A DNA stretch of 64,000 nucleotides, from NCBI GenBank assembly GCA_024867545.1, contig JANFNE010000052.1, forward strand, positions 248,001 through 312,000, written 5' to 3'. Made by a program: the position numbers and the translations under genes. Each line of letters begins with the position of its first letter. Positions within the stretch are counted from its first letter, which is position 1. Positions 1 to 9,308 of the stretch are shown one piece after another. Source of the DNA: Phytopythium helicoides. Lineage: Eukaryota > Oomycota > Peronosporomycetes > Pythiales > Pythiaceae. The notes beneath the pieces were generated by a model. That model had not been told where the DNA came from, searched no databases, and worked only from the letters and a program-made list of their open reading frames with translations.

Positions 1-1
1 C

Positions 2-262
2 GGCGAAGTCCGTTGCACCAAGGGCGGCGACGAGGTATCAGCGCGGCTCGGGTCCGGCGACTTTTTCGGCGAGCTCGCGCTCGTGACGAACGACCTGCGC
101 ATGGCGACGGTCACGGCCATGCGCAAAACCAAGTGCTTGGTGCTGGACCGCAAGACATTCAAGCGGCTTCTTGGCCCCATGCAGGAGCACCTTCGCAAGC
201 GCCAGGACCTGTACGAGCTCTACATGACGGCGCACGAGCGGAGAGCAGCCGTCGTGCACTAA
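2..262 (+). CDS. Cyclic-nucleotide-binding protein, C-terminal end (PKA regulatory-subunit-like), 5' partial
   Basis: Frame 2 is open from the window edge to the TAA at 260-262 and gives the last 86 residues of a protein. It contains the phosphate-binding cassette of a cyclic-nucleotide-binding domain: GSGDFFGELALV followed by R-MATVTA, i.e. the FGE...R-A signature whose Glu and Arg bind the ribose and cyclic phosphate. The rest (LDRKTFKRLLGPMQEHL) matches the helices that close such domains. It is therefore the last cNMP domain of a PKA regulatory subunit, a PKG-like kinase or a related protein. The ending right after the domain fits a PKA regulatory subunit, since a PKG would continue into a kinase domain. 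The upstream part lies outside the window, so the family member is not decided. Confidence 0.8.
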   Translation, partial: GEVRCTKGGDEVSARLGSGDFFGELALVTNDLRMATVTAMRKTKCLVLDRKTFKRLLGPMQEHLRKRQDLYELYMTAHERRAAVVH

Positions 263-1035
263 CCCCGTGCAACATTTCAGATGGCTACACTCGGGTCAAG
301 AGTGTAGCCATAATACCGTCAGTAGTCGGCTGCAAATGTCTCGTGGAGCGAAGCGAGACATAGTGAGCGCACGTTGTGTGCTGGAACCACCCGGACACAG
401 CTACTCACGCAACGTAAGGTGCCGACTAGCAGGGTTTTTTAGGTTGCCGGAAGGACGGCATTATGGATTGGTTATTGCAAATATGAACTTCAATCACCAT
501 TCACGCCGAAGCACTTGATTTGTGTATACAAGAGCGCTCAAAGGTGGCTCGGGGCTGTCCGACCCAGGCCGTCCCCGCCCCGCAGCCTCCGATGAGTTAC
601 CGCCCTCGTAGCCCTCGCAGGCCCAACGCGGCGGTTTGTGTGGCCATCAAGGAGCTGTCGGCGGCGTAGTTCACGTTTCAAAATGATGCGTGTTAAATCA
701 ATTTCCGATGGTGCAACCACTCATCGGACTGAATATCGCGCGATGATTGGCTAAAAACCCGTTTTACAGTCGTTTCATTGGATAAAATCAGGATTCGGAA
801 TGTCGCGGGCCGTTTTCACACCGTCTCCAAGGTGAATTTCTGACTTGTAGAGATGGACGTGGGCATACAAACATCAAGAGAAAAAGGCAACTTCCCAGCT
901 TCAATAACGCCCTCCAGTCGACAAGTCTCACATGATGGCTTGACCGAATGGCCACGACCCTGCTGGTCCGTCGCTCACTCTCGGATTCGCAGGCGTCCCC
1001 GACAGCTTCCCAACCAGCTCAACACATCCATTGCA
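263..1035. other. Intergenic region, no gene seen
   Basis: No supported reading frame. Positions 745-760 hold GATTGGCTAAAAACCC, an inverted CCAAT-type sequence repeated exactly at 21690-21705 upstream of the CW-finger gene. The MIOX start-proximal promoter element lies at its right end. Confidence 0.6.
973..990 (+). promoter_or_regulatory. Inr/FPR-like core promoter of MIOX copy 1
   Basis: GCTCACTCTCGGATTCGC lies about 46 nt before the ATG. All three MIOX copies keep YCAYTYYCGGATTCGC in the same orientation, although much of the surrounding upstream sequence of copy 1 differs. This fits the oomycete Inr (YCAYTYY) plus FPR. Confidence 0.65.
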
Positions 1036-1914
1036 ATGGCTCCCGGCGCTGACGTCAAGCCCAACCTCGAGGTGCGCGAGCAGGCCGCCCCAGGCAAGAA
1101 GGTCGAGGAGTTCCGCAACTACACGGACTCGGACCGCCAGGAGACCGTCCAGCGCCACTACATGCTCATGCGCCAGAACCAGACGTACGCCTTCAACCGC
1201 AAGATGTACGAGAAGTACGGCAAGTTCACGAACGGCACCATGACGGTGTGGGAGGCGTTCGAGGCGCTCAAGGGATACGTGGACTCGTCGGACCCGGACT
1301 CGAGCCTGCCGAACCTGGAGCACATGCTGCAGACGGCCGAGGGTATCCGCGCCGCGGGTCACCCGGACTGGTTCCAGCTCGTGGGTCTGCTGCACGACAT
1401 GGGCAAGCTGCAGTACCTGTGGGGAAAGAAGGAGGATGGCCAGGAGGGCACCGCCGACGGTGACCAGTGGGCTCTCGGCGGAGACACCTGGGTCGTGGGC
1501 TGCCGCATCCCGGACTCGGTCGTCTTCCCCGAGTTCAACGCGCTCAACCCGGACATGGCGGACGAGCGCTACAACACCGAGTACGGCGTGTACGAGCCGC
1601 ACTGCGGCATGGCCAACCTCGAGTTCGCGTGGGGCCACGACGAGTACCTGTACCGCATGCTGGTGCACAACAAGACGACCATCCCGGCCGAGGGTCTCGC
1701 CATGATCCGCTACCACTCGTGCTACCCGTGGCACAAGGAGAAGGAGTACCAGCACCTGATGGCGGAGGGTGACCAGGAGCTGCTGGACTGGGTGCTTGAG
1801 TTCAACAAGTTCGATCTGTACACCAAGGCGGACACTCGTCCGGACGTCGAGAAGCTCTGGCCGTACTACCAGACGCTCATTGACAAGTACCTCCCGGGAA
1901 AGCTCCAGTGGTAA
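1036..1914 (+). CDS. myo-inositol oxygenase, copy 1
   Basis: A 292-residue protein of the MIOX family (EC 1.13.99.1), which cleaves myo-inositol with O2 to D-glucuronate using a mixed-valent di-iron centre. By alignment with the known MIOX ligand pattern the iron ligands are H96 (EHMLQTAEG), H120-D121 (LLHDMGK), H201 (GHDEY), H227 (RYHS) and D260 (KFDLYTK), all present. The C-terminus ends KLQW. The frame stays open upstream to 853, but the ATG at 1036 gives MAPGADVKPNLEV, which aligns with the starts of the other two copies, so the upstream part is taken as 5'UTR. This copy differs from copies 2 and 3 only near the N-terminus and in its flanks. Cytosolic by lack of any signal. Confidence 0.96.
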   Translation: MAPGADVKPNLEVREQAAPGKKVEEFRNYTDSDRQETVQRHYMLMRQNQTYAFNRKMYEKYGKFTNGTMTVWEAFEALKGYVDSSDPDSSLPNLEHMLQTAEGIRAAGHPDWFQLVGLLHDMGKLQYLWGKKEDGQEGTADGDQWALGGDTWVVGCRIPDSVVFPEFNALNPDMADERYNTEYGVYEPHCGMANLEFAWGHDEYLYRMLVHNKTTIPAEGLAMIRYHSCYPWHKEKEYQHLMAEGDQELLDWVLEFNKFDLYTKADTRPDVEKLWPYYQTLIDKYLPGKLQW

Positions 1915-3361
1915 AATTTTGGTCTTGAGACGATCAGTTTTTGGTTTGGATACAGTAGTTGATGTCTATTTGCCTGCATCTTTTAAATTGGAATTGAAGG
2001 ATTGATCAGGAAACTTTTTCATAGTGTGGATGCATCGAAGTTCTTGTTCACGAAGTTCTCAGGTATGCTTTTGGTTTTTTTTCTAGTGCATCTGGAACTA
2101 AGAAGATGCAGCAGAAACAATTTGAAGGTTATGGTCATAGGAAGCGTGCGTTCATACGCCTCTAGAGTATCGCGCATCTCGAGCAAAACTTTCACATTAC
2201 AGGTGAATTTCAAGGACAGTGCGTTGTTGATGGTTCGAGATATAGTCAAGCGGGTGCATTATCAAAACTGATAGATCATAGTGGTATCGACTAAGCGTTT
2301 AGGTCTTCGATGGCAAACTAATCCTGCAAGATATCTCTTGTTCAGGAAAGTGATAGAACTATTCTCAAACTAGCGACCTTGAGAACCTCACTCGCCACGA
2401 CCTGCACAGATTGACATGGACAACGACAATAGTGAGGATAAATGCTGTAGCAGCGATAATGCAACTCCTGTTATTTTACACCACAATGAGAACGCCAAGA
2501 AGAATGCCCCGTGCACAACCGATCGAAACTGTTTTTCTATGGTTCGTAGGCAGCTTGCCTTCAAGTGTTTGAGTAGTAGAGGACAGAGGCGACGCAAAAA
2601 AGTAACGAGCGGTATGACCCACATCAAGCCAACAAAACTTTGACGGCTCACAAAATATAATTCATCGAACGCAATCCAAAAACTGTCACGATAACTGGGA
2701 TTAATAATGTGTCTTGCCGAACACATTATGGCATCACAATACACTACAACACGGCCCACATAGCCCACGCCAGATATGTAATTCGGAAATTCTCCGTTTG
2801 CTCTACAAAAATAGAGCTCCAGGTCTATATGTGCATGACAGCAGGCAAATTGATACATCAATCATCCTCACCACATACAACAGTCCATCAAACAACTCAA
2901 TCAGATAGCCAAGAATAACCCCGACCACACAACACACAACGAAATCACCACCACAGCAACAAAGACGAGCTGGTAAATTCCACAGCTTCTCTGCCAGCAA
3001 ACTCGTCAATCACGAGGAAGAAGAAAGTTTGTAATGACTGCATCGTGGCGATCAGCCTCATCAATCTACCAAACAAAAGTACTCCGCCGGAACCGACATC
3101 AAAAATCCAACAACAACGACCAAACGCACTATCAACAATCCGTCCTATATTGAATCACACGCAGAAGTAGAAAAGAAAGAAGAAGCAAAACCAAGCGACC
3201 GAAGAGAACACATTCCCTCCCGCTTCAGAACCATGCCTGCCTGCCATACAGGCAGCAATAGGTGAGAGTTGCATCCAACGCTGCAATATCCGAACGCTTG
3301 CAGATCGACTCCGACTTTAGAGTCGACAACAAAGCAAGACAACCAGCCAGCAGTAACATGT
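1915..3361. other. Intergenic region containing the outer part of the MIOX inverted-repeat arm
   Basis: From 1915 to about 2815 nothing recognisable is seen, and this 3' flank differs from those of copies 2 and 3. From about 2815 to 3361 the sequence is the reverse complement, with small changes, of 6370-6935, i.e. the duplicated 3' flank of MIOX copies 2 and 3. Confidence 0.6.
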
Positions 3362-4240
3362 TTACCACTGGAGCTTGCCCGGGAGGTACTTGTCAATGAG
3401 CGTCTGGTAGTACGGCCAGAGCTTCTCAACGTCCGGACGAGTGTCCGCCTTGGTGTACAGATCGAACTTGTTGAACTCGAGCACCCAGTCCAGCAGCTCC
3501 TGGTCGCCCTCCGCCATCAGGTGCTGGTACTCCTTCTCCTTGTGCCACGGGTAGCACGAGTGGTAGCGGATCATGGCGAGACCCTCCGCCGGGATGGTCG
3601 TCTTGTTGTGCACCAGCATGCGGTACAGGTACTCGTCGTGGCCCCACGCGAACTCGAGGTTGGCCATGCCGCAGTGCGGCTCGTACACGCCGTACTCGGT
3701 GTTGTAGCGCTCGTCCGCCATGTCCGGGTTGAGCGCGTTGAACTCGGGGAAGACGACCGAGTCCGGGATGCGGCAGCCCACGACCCAGGTGTCTCCGCCG
3801 AGAGCCCACTGGTCACCGTCGGCGGTGCCCTCCTGGCCATCCTCCTTCTTTCCCCACAGGTACTGCAGCTTGCCCATGTCGTGCAGCAGACCCACGAGCT
3901 GGAACCAGTCCGGGTGACCCGCGGCGCGGATACCCTCGGCCGTCTGCAGCATGTGCTCCAGGTTCGGCAGGCTCGAGTCCGGGTCCGACGAGTCCACGTA
4001 TCCCTTGAGCGCCTCGAACGCCTCCCACACCGTCATGGTGCCGTTCGTGAACTTGCCGTACTTCTCGTACATCTTGCGGTTGAATGCGTACGTCTGGTTC
4101 TGGCGCATGAGCATGTAGTGGCGCTGGACGAGCTCTTGGCGGTTCGAGTCCGTGTAGTTGCGGAACTCCTCGACCTTCTTGCCTGGGGCGGCCTGCTCGC
4201 GCACCTCGAGGACGGGCTTGACTTCAGCAGCAGGGGGCAT
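3362..4240 (-). CDS. myo-inositol oxygenase, copy 2
   Basis: A 292-residue MIOX starting MPPAAEVKPVLEV, with the same iron ligands as copy 1 (H96, H120, D121, H201, H227, D260). Its protein matches copy 3 at all but one position that can be seen (A versus T at residue 17), and matches copy 1 throughout after the first roughly 40 residues. It is transcribed leftwards and is arranged head-to-head with copy 3, with about 1.25 kb between the two start codons. That arrangement could allow a shared regulatory region. The intact frame and the intact promoter element at 4311-4329 suggest a working gene. Confidence 0.96.
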   Translation of the reverse strand: MPPAAEVKPVLEVREQAAPGKKVEEFRNYTDSNRQELVQRHYMLMRQNQTYAFNRKMYEKYGKFTNGTMTVWEAFEALKGYVDSSDPDSSLPNLEHMLQTAEGIRAAGHPDWFQLVGLLHDMGKLQYLWGKKEDGQEGTADGDQWALGGDTWVVGCRIPDSVVFPEFNALNPDMADERYNTEYGVYEPHCGMANLEFAWGHDEYLYRMLVHNKTTIPAEGLAMIRYHSCYPWHKEKEYQHLMAEGDQELLDWVLEFNKFDLYTKADTRPDVEKLWPYYQTLIDKYLPGKLQW

Positions 4241-4310
4241 GTTGGAAGGTTGGCAGTAAGCTTGGGCGGTCCTGGTGGAGGTTGTGGTGAGCTCGAGTGC
4301 TCGGAGCGGT

Positions 4311-4329
4311 GCGAATCCGGAAGTGAGGC
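4311..4329 (-). promoter_or_regulatory. Inr/FPR-like core promoter of MIOX copy 2
   Basis: On the minus strand the sequence reads GCCTCACTTCCGGATTCGC, about 70 nt before the ATG of copy 2. It is the counterpart of the elements at 973-990 and 5403-5420. Confidence 0.65.
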
Positions 4330-5402
4330 CAATTTGAATTTGCGAAGCTCTTCAGCCCGACATCACAGTCCCATGTGGCGCTTTGGCTGATCTTGCAGCT
4401 CCAGTCGACCGTTATTGAAGCTATGTTTGGCTGTGCACGGAGCCAGACCAGAGTGTTCCTGAGCCGTCCAACACGAAGTCGTTACTGTATCGCCCAAAGG
4501 TGGTCTGCGGGCGGAAATGACGCGTCTGTTTCATCAACATGGCTGTGGATCTGCTCCTCCAGCACCAATGCTGAGGGAGGTGCTCACAAGAGCTTTGTCA
4601 AAAGCCCACGGCGCGTGGCTGTGTCGCCGGCCGAGGTGCAACCGGCCGGGTTTAACTCATCCGAGATAGCGACCTTGCGCACCCTATCAAAGGCGCCGGA
4701 TATCCATGCTTGGTGATTGAGCTCCAATTATCCGAGATGCGTTTTCCGTGGATCCTTGTTGGTAGGCTAGCATGAATTGTCCGAGTTTAGTGCCAACACC
4801 CTGTAGGTGATTGAGCCCTTTGCTCCCCAACTTCTTTCTCTCCACACTGTGGCGATGAGTTTTGTCGTTGGCGAATGCCACATCTGAATGGCTAAGACCT
4901 TAGACTTCCAAAGCAGAGCGCTTGCGTGTCTTTCGCCATTTTCTTTGACAAACCCGACACCGCCGGAAAGCACCTTGCTCCAATTCGGATAAATCCGCGG
5001 CGAGACTGTCGAGGGGTGCGTGGCGTCACTACGATCGTGTCCGACCTCTCGGCGCTATCACGGATGCGTTAAGCCCGCCGGTTGCACTGCGAGCACACGC
5101 ACACAGCCACGCGCCATTATGCAGCGTGAAATGCAATTTCCGCCCCGGTCGTTCAGTATCGAGTTCACTTGTGCACCAAGTCACAGGACGGTAACACCTC
5201 GCCCCGGCTCCGCACTGTCACGAACAAAGTTCAATCACATCGCACCGCTGCTGTCTATGGATGAAGACTCGCTCTGTCTATCATCGCTACGAGGCTACAA
5301 GGCAGACTCGCAGCAAAGGGGCTTCACAGTGCACTGTGGTGAAACCATCATGAACACATTTGCCTTGTGTTGATCGACTTTCTCCTGGACCTGCCAACGA
5401 TT

Positions 5403-5420
5403 TCCCATTCCCGGATTCGC
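5403..5420 (+). promoter_or_regulatory. Inr/FPR-like core promoter of MIOX copy 3
   Basis: TCCCATTCCCGGATTCGC lies about 70 nt before the ATG. It is conserved with the other two MIOX copies. Confidence 0.65.
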
Positions 5421-5490
5421 ACCGCTCCGAGCACTCGAGCTCACCACTACCTCCACCAGGACCGACCAAGCCTACAACCAACCTACCAAC

Positions 5491-6369
5491 ATGCCCCCCG
5501 CTGCTGAAGTCAAGCCCGTCCTCGAGGTGCGCGAGCAGACCGCCCCCGGCAAGAAGGTCGAGGAGTTCCGCAACTACACGGACTCGAACCGCCAAGAGCT
5601 CGTCCAGCGCCACTACATGCTCATGCGCCAGAACCAGACGTACGCCTTCAACCGCAAGATGTACGAGAAGTACGGCAAGTTCACGAACGGCACCATGACG
5701 GTGTGGGAGGCGTTCGAGGCGCTCAAGGGATACGTGGACTCGTCGGACCCGGACTCGAGCCTGCCGAACCTGGAGCACATGCTGCAGACGGCCGAGGGTA
5801 TCCGCGCCGCAGGCCACCCGGACTGGTTCCAGCTCGTGGGTCTGCTGCACGACATGGGCAAGCTGCAGTACCTGTGGGGAAAGAAGGAGGACGGCCAGGA
5901 GGGCACCGCCGACGGTGACCAGTGGGCGCTCGGCGGAGACACCTGGGTCGTGGGCTGCCGCATCCCGGACTCGGTCGTCTTCCCCGAGTTCAACGCGCTC
6001 AACCCGGACATGGCAGACGAGCGCTACAACACCGAGTACGGCGTGTACGAGCCGCACTGCGGCATGGCCAACCTCGAGTTCGCGTGGGGCCACGACGAGT
6101 ACCTGTACCGCATGCTGGTGCACAACAAGACGACCATCCCGGCGGAGGGTCTCGCCATGATCCGCTACCACTCGTGCTACCCGTGGCACAAGGAGAAGGA
6201 GTACCAGCACCTGATGGCGGAGGGCGACCAGGAGCTGCTGGACTGGGTGCTCGAGTTCAACAAGTTCGATCTGTACACCAAGGCGGACACTCGTCCGGAC
6301 GTCGAGAAGCTCTGGCCGTACTACCAGACGCTCATTGACAAGTACCTCCCGGGAAAGCTCCAGTGGTAA
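5491..6369 (+). CDS. myo-inositol oxygenase, copy 3
   Basis: A 292-residue MIOX, practically identical in protein to copy 2, with all six predicted di-iron ligands kept. It converts myo-inositol to D-glucuronate, the committed step of inositol breakdown. Inositol from plant phytate or the organism's own phosphoinositides are plausible substrates, but that is inference. The ATG at 5491 follows an A/C-rich leader with no upstream in-frame ATG close by. The near identity of three complete copies within 5.4 kb implies either recent duplication or ongoing gene conversion, and possibly selection for dosage. Confidence 0.96.
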   Translation: MPPAAEVKPVLEVREQTAPGKKVEEFRNYTDSNRQELVQRHYMLMRQNQTYAFNRKMYEKYGKFTNGTMTVWEAFEALKGYVDSSDPDSSLPNLEHMLQTAEGIRAAGHPDWFQLVGLLHDMGKLQYLWGKKEDGQEGTADGDQWALGGDTWVVGCRIPDSVVFPEFNALNPDMADERYNTEYGVYEPHCGMANLEFAWGHDEYLYRMLVHNKTTIPAEGLAMIRYHSCYPWHKEKEYQHLMAEGDQELLDWVLEFNKFDLYTKADTRPDVEKLWPYYQTLIDKYLPGKLQW

Positions 6370-7429
6370 ACATGTTACGGCTGGCTGGCTTGCTGGCTGG
6401 CTGGCTTGCTTTGTTGTCGACTCTAAAGTCGGAGCCGATGTGCAAGCGTTCGGATATTGCAGCATTGACTGCGGCACCCACCTATTGCTGCCTGTATGGC
6501 AGGCAGGCATGGTTCTGAAGCGAGAGGGAATGCGTTCTCTTCGGTCGCTTGGTTTTGCTTCTTCTTTCTTTTCTACTTCTGCGTGTGATTCAATATAGGA
6601 CGGATTGTTGATAGTGCGTTTGGTCGTTGGTGGTTTTCTGTTGTCGATGCGGGCTGAGTAGTTTTGTTTGGTAGATTGATGAGGCCTGATCACCACGATG
6701 CAGTCATTGCAAACTTTCTTTTACCTCGTGATTGACGATTTTTTTGTCAGTGAAGCTGTGGTATCTACCAACTTGTCTTTGTTGCTGTGGTGTTGGTGAT
6801 TTCGTTGTGTGTTGTGTGGTCGGGGGTGTTCTCGGTTATCTGATTGAGTTGTTTTATGGACGGTTGTGTGTGTGGTAAGACTGAGATTGATATGTCAATT
6901 TGTCTGCTGTCATGATGTACGGACCTGGAACACATTTGAAGACAACAACACAGCGAGTTTTTTAGTGTCATATAGGTGGCAATGGTTGAATTCTTCACAG
7001 AAACCGGAGTTTGAACGTTGAACCGGACGCCTGAATAGTGCTATGCTTACGATTTTTGGTTTGGATCTTCGAACCATGAGCTTTTCGTGAAGGTCGATTG
7101 GGATTCAATGCGATCTACCTTGAATGGCAAGAGAAGATCTTCATGATGTCAATAATTGTAGTGCGACTTGAGCCGCACTCCACTCATTGATCTATCGTGT
7201 CGAGCATTTATCTTATCGCTGTGGGATCTTAGGCTTGAACACCTCCACAACAAGGTTCTTTGACGAAGCAAAATCTTCATCAGATATTAGGGCAGATCCA
7301 AGCGAAAGGCGAGGGACGCAATTTCAATGACAGGGGGCTTGCTCGCACCGCCCCGGAGAGGTCTATCTCAACCGTGCGGCGGCTGGCTGTATTATCTGGA
7401 AGCTCTCGCATTCGTCATCCTGGCACGTT
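6370..7429. other. Intergenic region
   Basis: From 6370 to about 6935 this is the duplicated 3' flank of MIOX copy 3. From 6936 to 7429 nothing recognisable is seen. Confidence 0.55.
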
Positions 7430-7909
7430 CTAACTCTGCTTGTTGGCCGTGGCCTCGCGGCGCGCAGCGTCCTGCAGCAGCTCCGTGTCTACCTCGCTGC
7501 CCGGGATCTGCACGTACCGGATGGAGCTGCCGCGCACGAAGCAGGTCTTCATGTTCATCTGCTCGCCATTTGAACCGTAAGAAAAAAAACCAAATAGAAG
7601 CGGGGAAAGCCAACGCGTGAGCAGCTCAAGGAGCGCACCAGCTGCGGGTACTTGTCCCCCTCGACGACCGCGACGTTGAGCAGCTTGATGTTTAAATACT
7701 GGTCCACCGAGTCGAGCACGCCCATGAGCGCCACGTCGTTCTTGAGCTCCACGGCCACTTCCTTGCCCACGAGCGTCTTGAAAAACGAGTAAAACAGCTG
7801 CGAACCGCCACGAGCGCCACCAGGAGCGTCATAACGAGCGTCAGTCGGCAGTTTGGAGCGCAGAGAGCGCCTACGAGGCGCGGAATGGCGTGAACGCGGC
7901 GCGCACCAT
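7430..7909 (-). CDS. LSM2: LSm2 (U6 snRNA-associated Sm-like protein)
   Basis: Predicted as three exons: 7907-7909 (ATG only), 7639-7797 and 7430-7558, giving 96 residues; human LSm2 has 95. The protein starts MLFYSFFKTLVGKEVAVEL, with the Sm1 motif around DSVDQYLNIKL and Sm2 around CFVRGSSIRYVQIPG, and ends DTELLQDAARREATANKQS. All of this matches LSm2. LSm2 is part of the LSm1-7 ring (mRNA decapping and decay, cytoplasm) and the LSm2-8 ring (U6 snRNA, nucleus). The intron at 7559-7638 (80 nt) is well supported because it restores a gap-free family alignment. The first intron, 7798-7906, starts with the same unusual GTGCGC donor. The separate ATG exon is inferred, since no ATG precedes LFYSFF in its own exon. 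Confidence 0.88.
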
Positions 7910-8371
7910 GATGCTTGGGCTTGCTTGGAGCTGCTAGTGTCGGCTTCGCTCCCCCGTGGCACGGACGCTTTACCTCGAGTTAGTGACTATAAGTGCTGTG
8001 CGAATCGTGTCGAGGACATTTCATTTGGGAAATCCCATGGAGCTCAAGAAAGTGGGCGGCTTGAAGTTGCTGGATGGAGCCCCGCCATGGCGATATCATA
8101 AGCTTGATGCATCTACTGTATCCACCATGACAGAAGGCATGGTCGTTTTCAGCTTCGATGACATTTGAAAGGCAATTACACTTCCCTTGGATTGATATTT
8201 TTGAAAAGACAAAAACTCGAATCCTTGCTAGATCGCGAAGTTGGTCTCTCAATTTACACGAAAGACATCTCGCAACGACACACCAACCAACTCGTCGCGA
8301 GTATTTTGGCGCTACAGCACAATATAAAAGCCAAAACAGGCCCACTCACTGTTTGAGATAATGTCGGATTC
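7910..8371. other. Intergenic region, no gene seen
   Basis: The sequence is AT-richer than its surroundings. No frame has family resemblance. Confidence 0.5.
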
Positions 8372-8591
8372 AGCGGGTTCTCCTCGGACGCAGGCTTGGG
8401 TGAGATGTATGGCCCAAAGGGAACGAGCTTAAAATCCACGGGGTTCACGGCGGCGCTGAGCGCCTTGATGCGGATCTGCGTGGGCAGTAGTTCCTAGTAC
8501 GTGGAGCTGGGGTGAGCTTAGATTCGTCGAGGGCATTGGCCGAGTGGTTCACGTACTGGAAGGCCTTGAAGGTGGTCGGGACAGTAGGCAT
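8372..8591 (-). pseudogene. Truncated quinone-oxidoreductase-like gene (N-terminal fragment)
   Basis: The minus strand begins MPTVPTTFKAFQYVNHSAN, matching the start of the intact neighbour at 9309-10298. A frame change near 8490 follows, after which the homologous LPTQIRIKALSAAVNPVDFK-type segment continues in another frame. Homology ends near the PASEENPL segment, about 75 codons in; the catalytic and Rossmann parts are absent. The homology also covers the promoter element upstream (8645-8664), so the piece is a partial genomic duplication and not a retrocopy. It cannot make an enzyme. Confidence 0.88.
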
Positions 8592-9308
8592 GAGATTGTT
8601 TGAAGTATAGAAGAGGAAGTGTGGGCTTGCGCTTCGGCACTTGGTGGAAAATTGACAAGTGAGATTAGTTTGTTGTCTACTAGTTCGAGCTTGGACCAGT
8701 GATGAAGATTGTCCTTCGTGCAGGGGTCCGTTGCATTGCTCCTGTTCCATGATGACAATCGATTTGGGTCGGTAGAATCCTATGAACAGGTATACATGCA
8801 CAAGGGTAATCATAGTATAGCATCGCAATGATGCATGTATACTTGTCCACGCTGCACTTGTTGCGCCGTGCTGAAGGTCAACGGAGTATTGCACGATTAA
8901 AATCCCCTCTTTCCACAGCAATCAAAGACCGACGACCATCAGTAAACGAAAGACATCAGCTCGAATCACGAACAATCTCGATGCTGAGCACTCGGAGAGT
9001 GAATAACGTAGGCTACTCTTTGCACACGTCGGAACACCGAATCTGATGCTTGATCCTCGGTCGCGCTTCTTGCAGTCCTTATAAGTGAAACAGCTCTTGT
9101 CGTTGCACGCCACAACCGCAAATGCAGCTACCATCATAATTCGAAGTCAACTCACCATGAGACTATTCACAACTAGCAGAGAACGGCAGACTCCGCAGCA
9201 AGATGTTCAAGCAAAGTTTGGAAGCTAACGTTGGATTCAAACTACGAAATTCGAGAACTAACTCTCGGAGTCGCTACTCCTCGTCAACCGACCTCACACG
9301 ACTATGAA
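8592..9308. other. Intergenic region with the relict promoter of the truncated copy
   Basis: At 8645-8664 the minus strand keeps TCTCACTTGTCAATTTTCC, the counterpart of the promoter of the intact paralogue at 10349-10369. No other feature is supported. Confidence 0.5.

Larger units (their letters stand above)
2815..4330. repeat. Left arm of a long inverted repeat (MIOX copy 2 and flanks)
   Basis: Reverse-complement match to about 5402-6935. The arms include the whole MIOX gene, about 90 nt of 5' flank with the promoter element, and about 550 nt of 3' flank. The non-coding match fades outward with scattered substitutions and small indels, so the duplication is not brand new, while the coding parts are almost identical. 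A spacer of about 1.07 kb separates the arms. Confidence 0.85.
4241..5490. other. Divergent intergenic region between MIOX copies 2 and 3
   Basis: No coding region is supported. Both ends carry matched Inr/FPR-like elements. The central part, about 4331-5401, is unique within the window and would hold any shared upstream control sequences. Confidence 0.55.
5402..6935. repeat. Right arm of the long inverted repeat (MIOX copy 3 and flanks)
   Basis: Mirror image of 2815-4330. The arm begins at the promoter element and ends where the two 3' flanks stop matching. Confidence 0.85.

Noticed and set aside
853..1035. N-terminal extension of MIOX copy 1
   Set aside because: The other copies start at the position of the ATG at 1036, and the extension contains the promoter element.
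2388..2861. 157-codon minus-strand frame between MIOX copies 1 and 2
   Set aside because: The composition is irregular, there is no family resemblance and no promoter-like element, and it overlaps other short frames.
3269..6696. Long open frames opposite the MIOX genes (373 and 469 codons)
   Set aside because: They are mirror frames caused by GC-rich third positions in MIOX; the translations are Val/Arg/Leu-rich and repeat identically for each copy.
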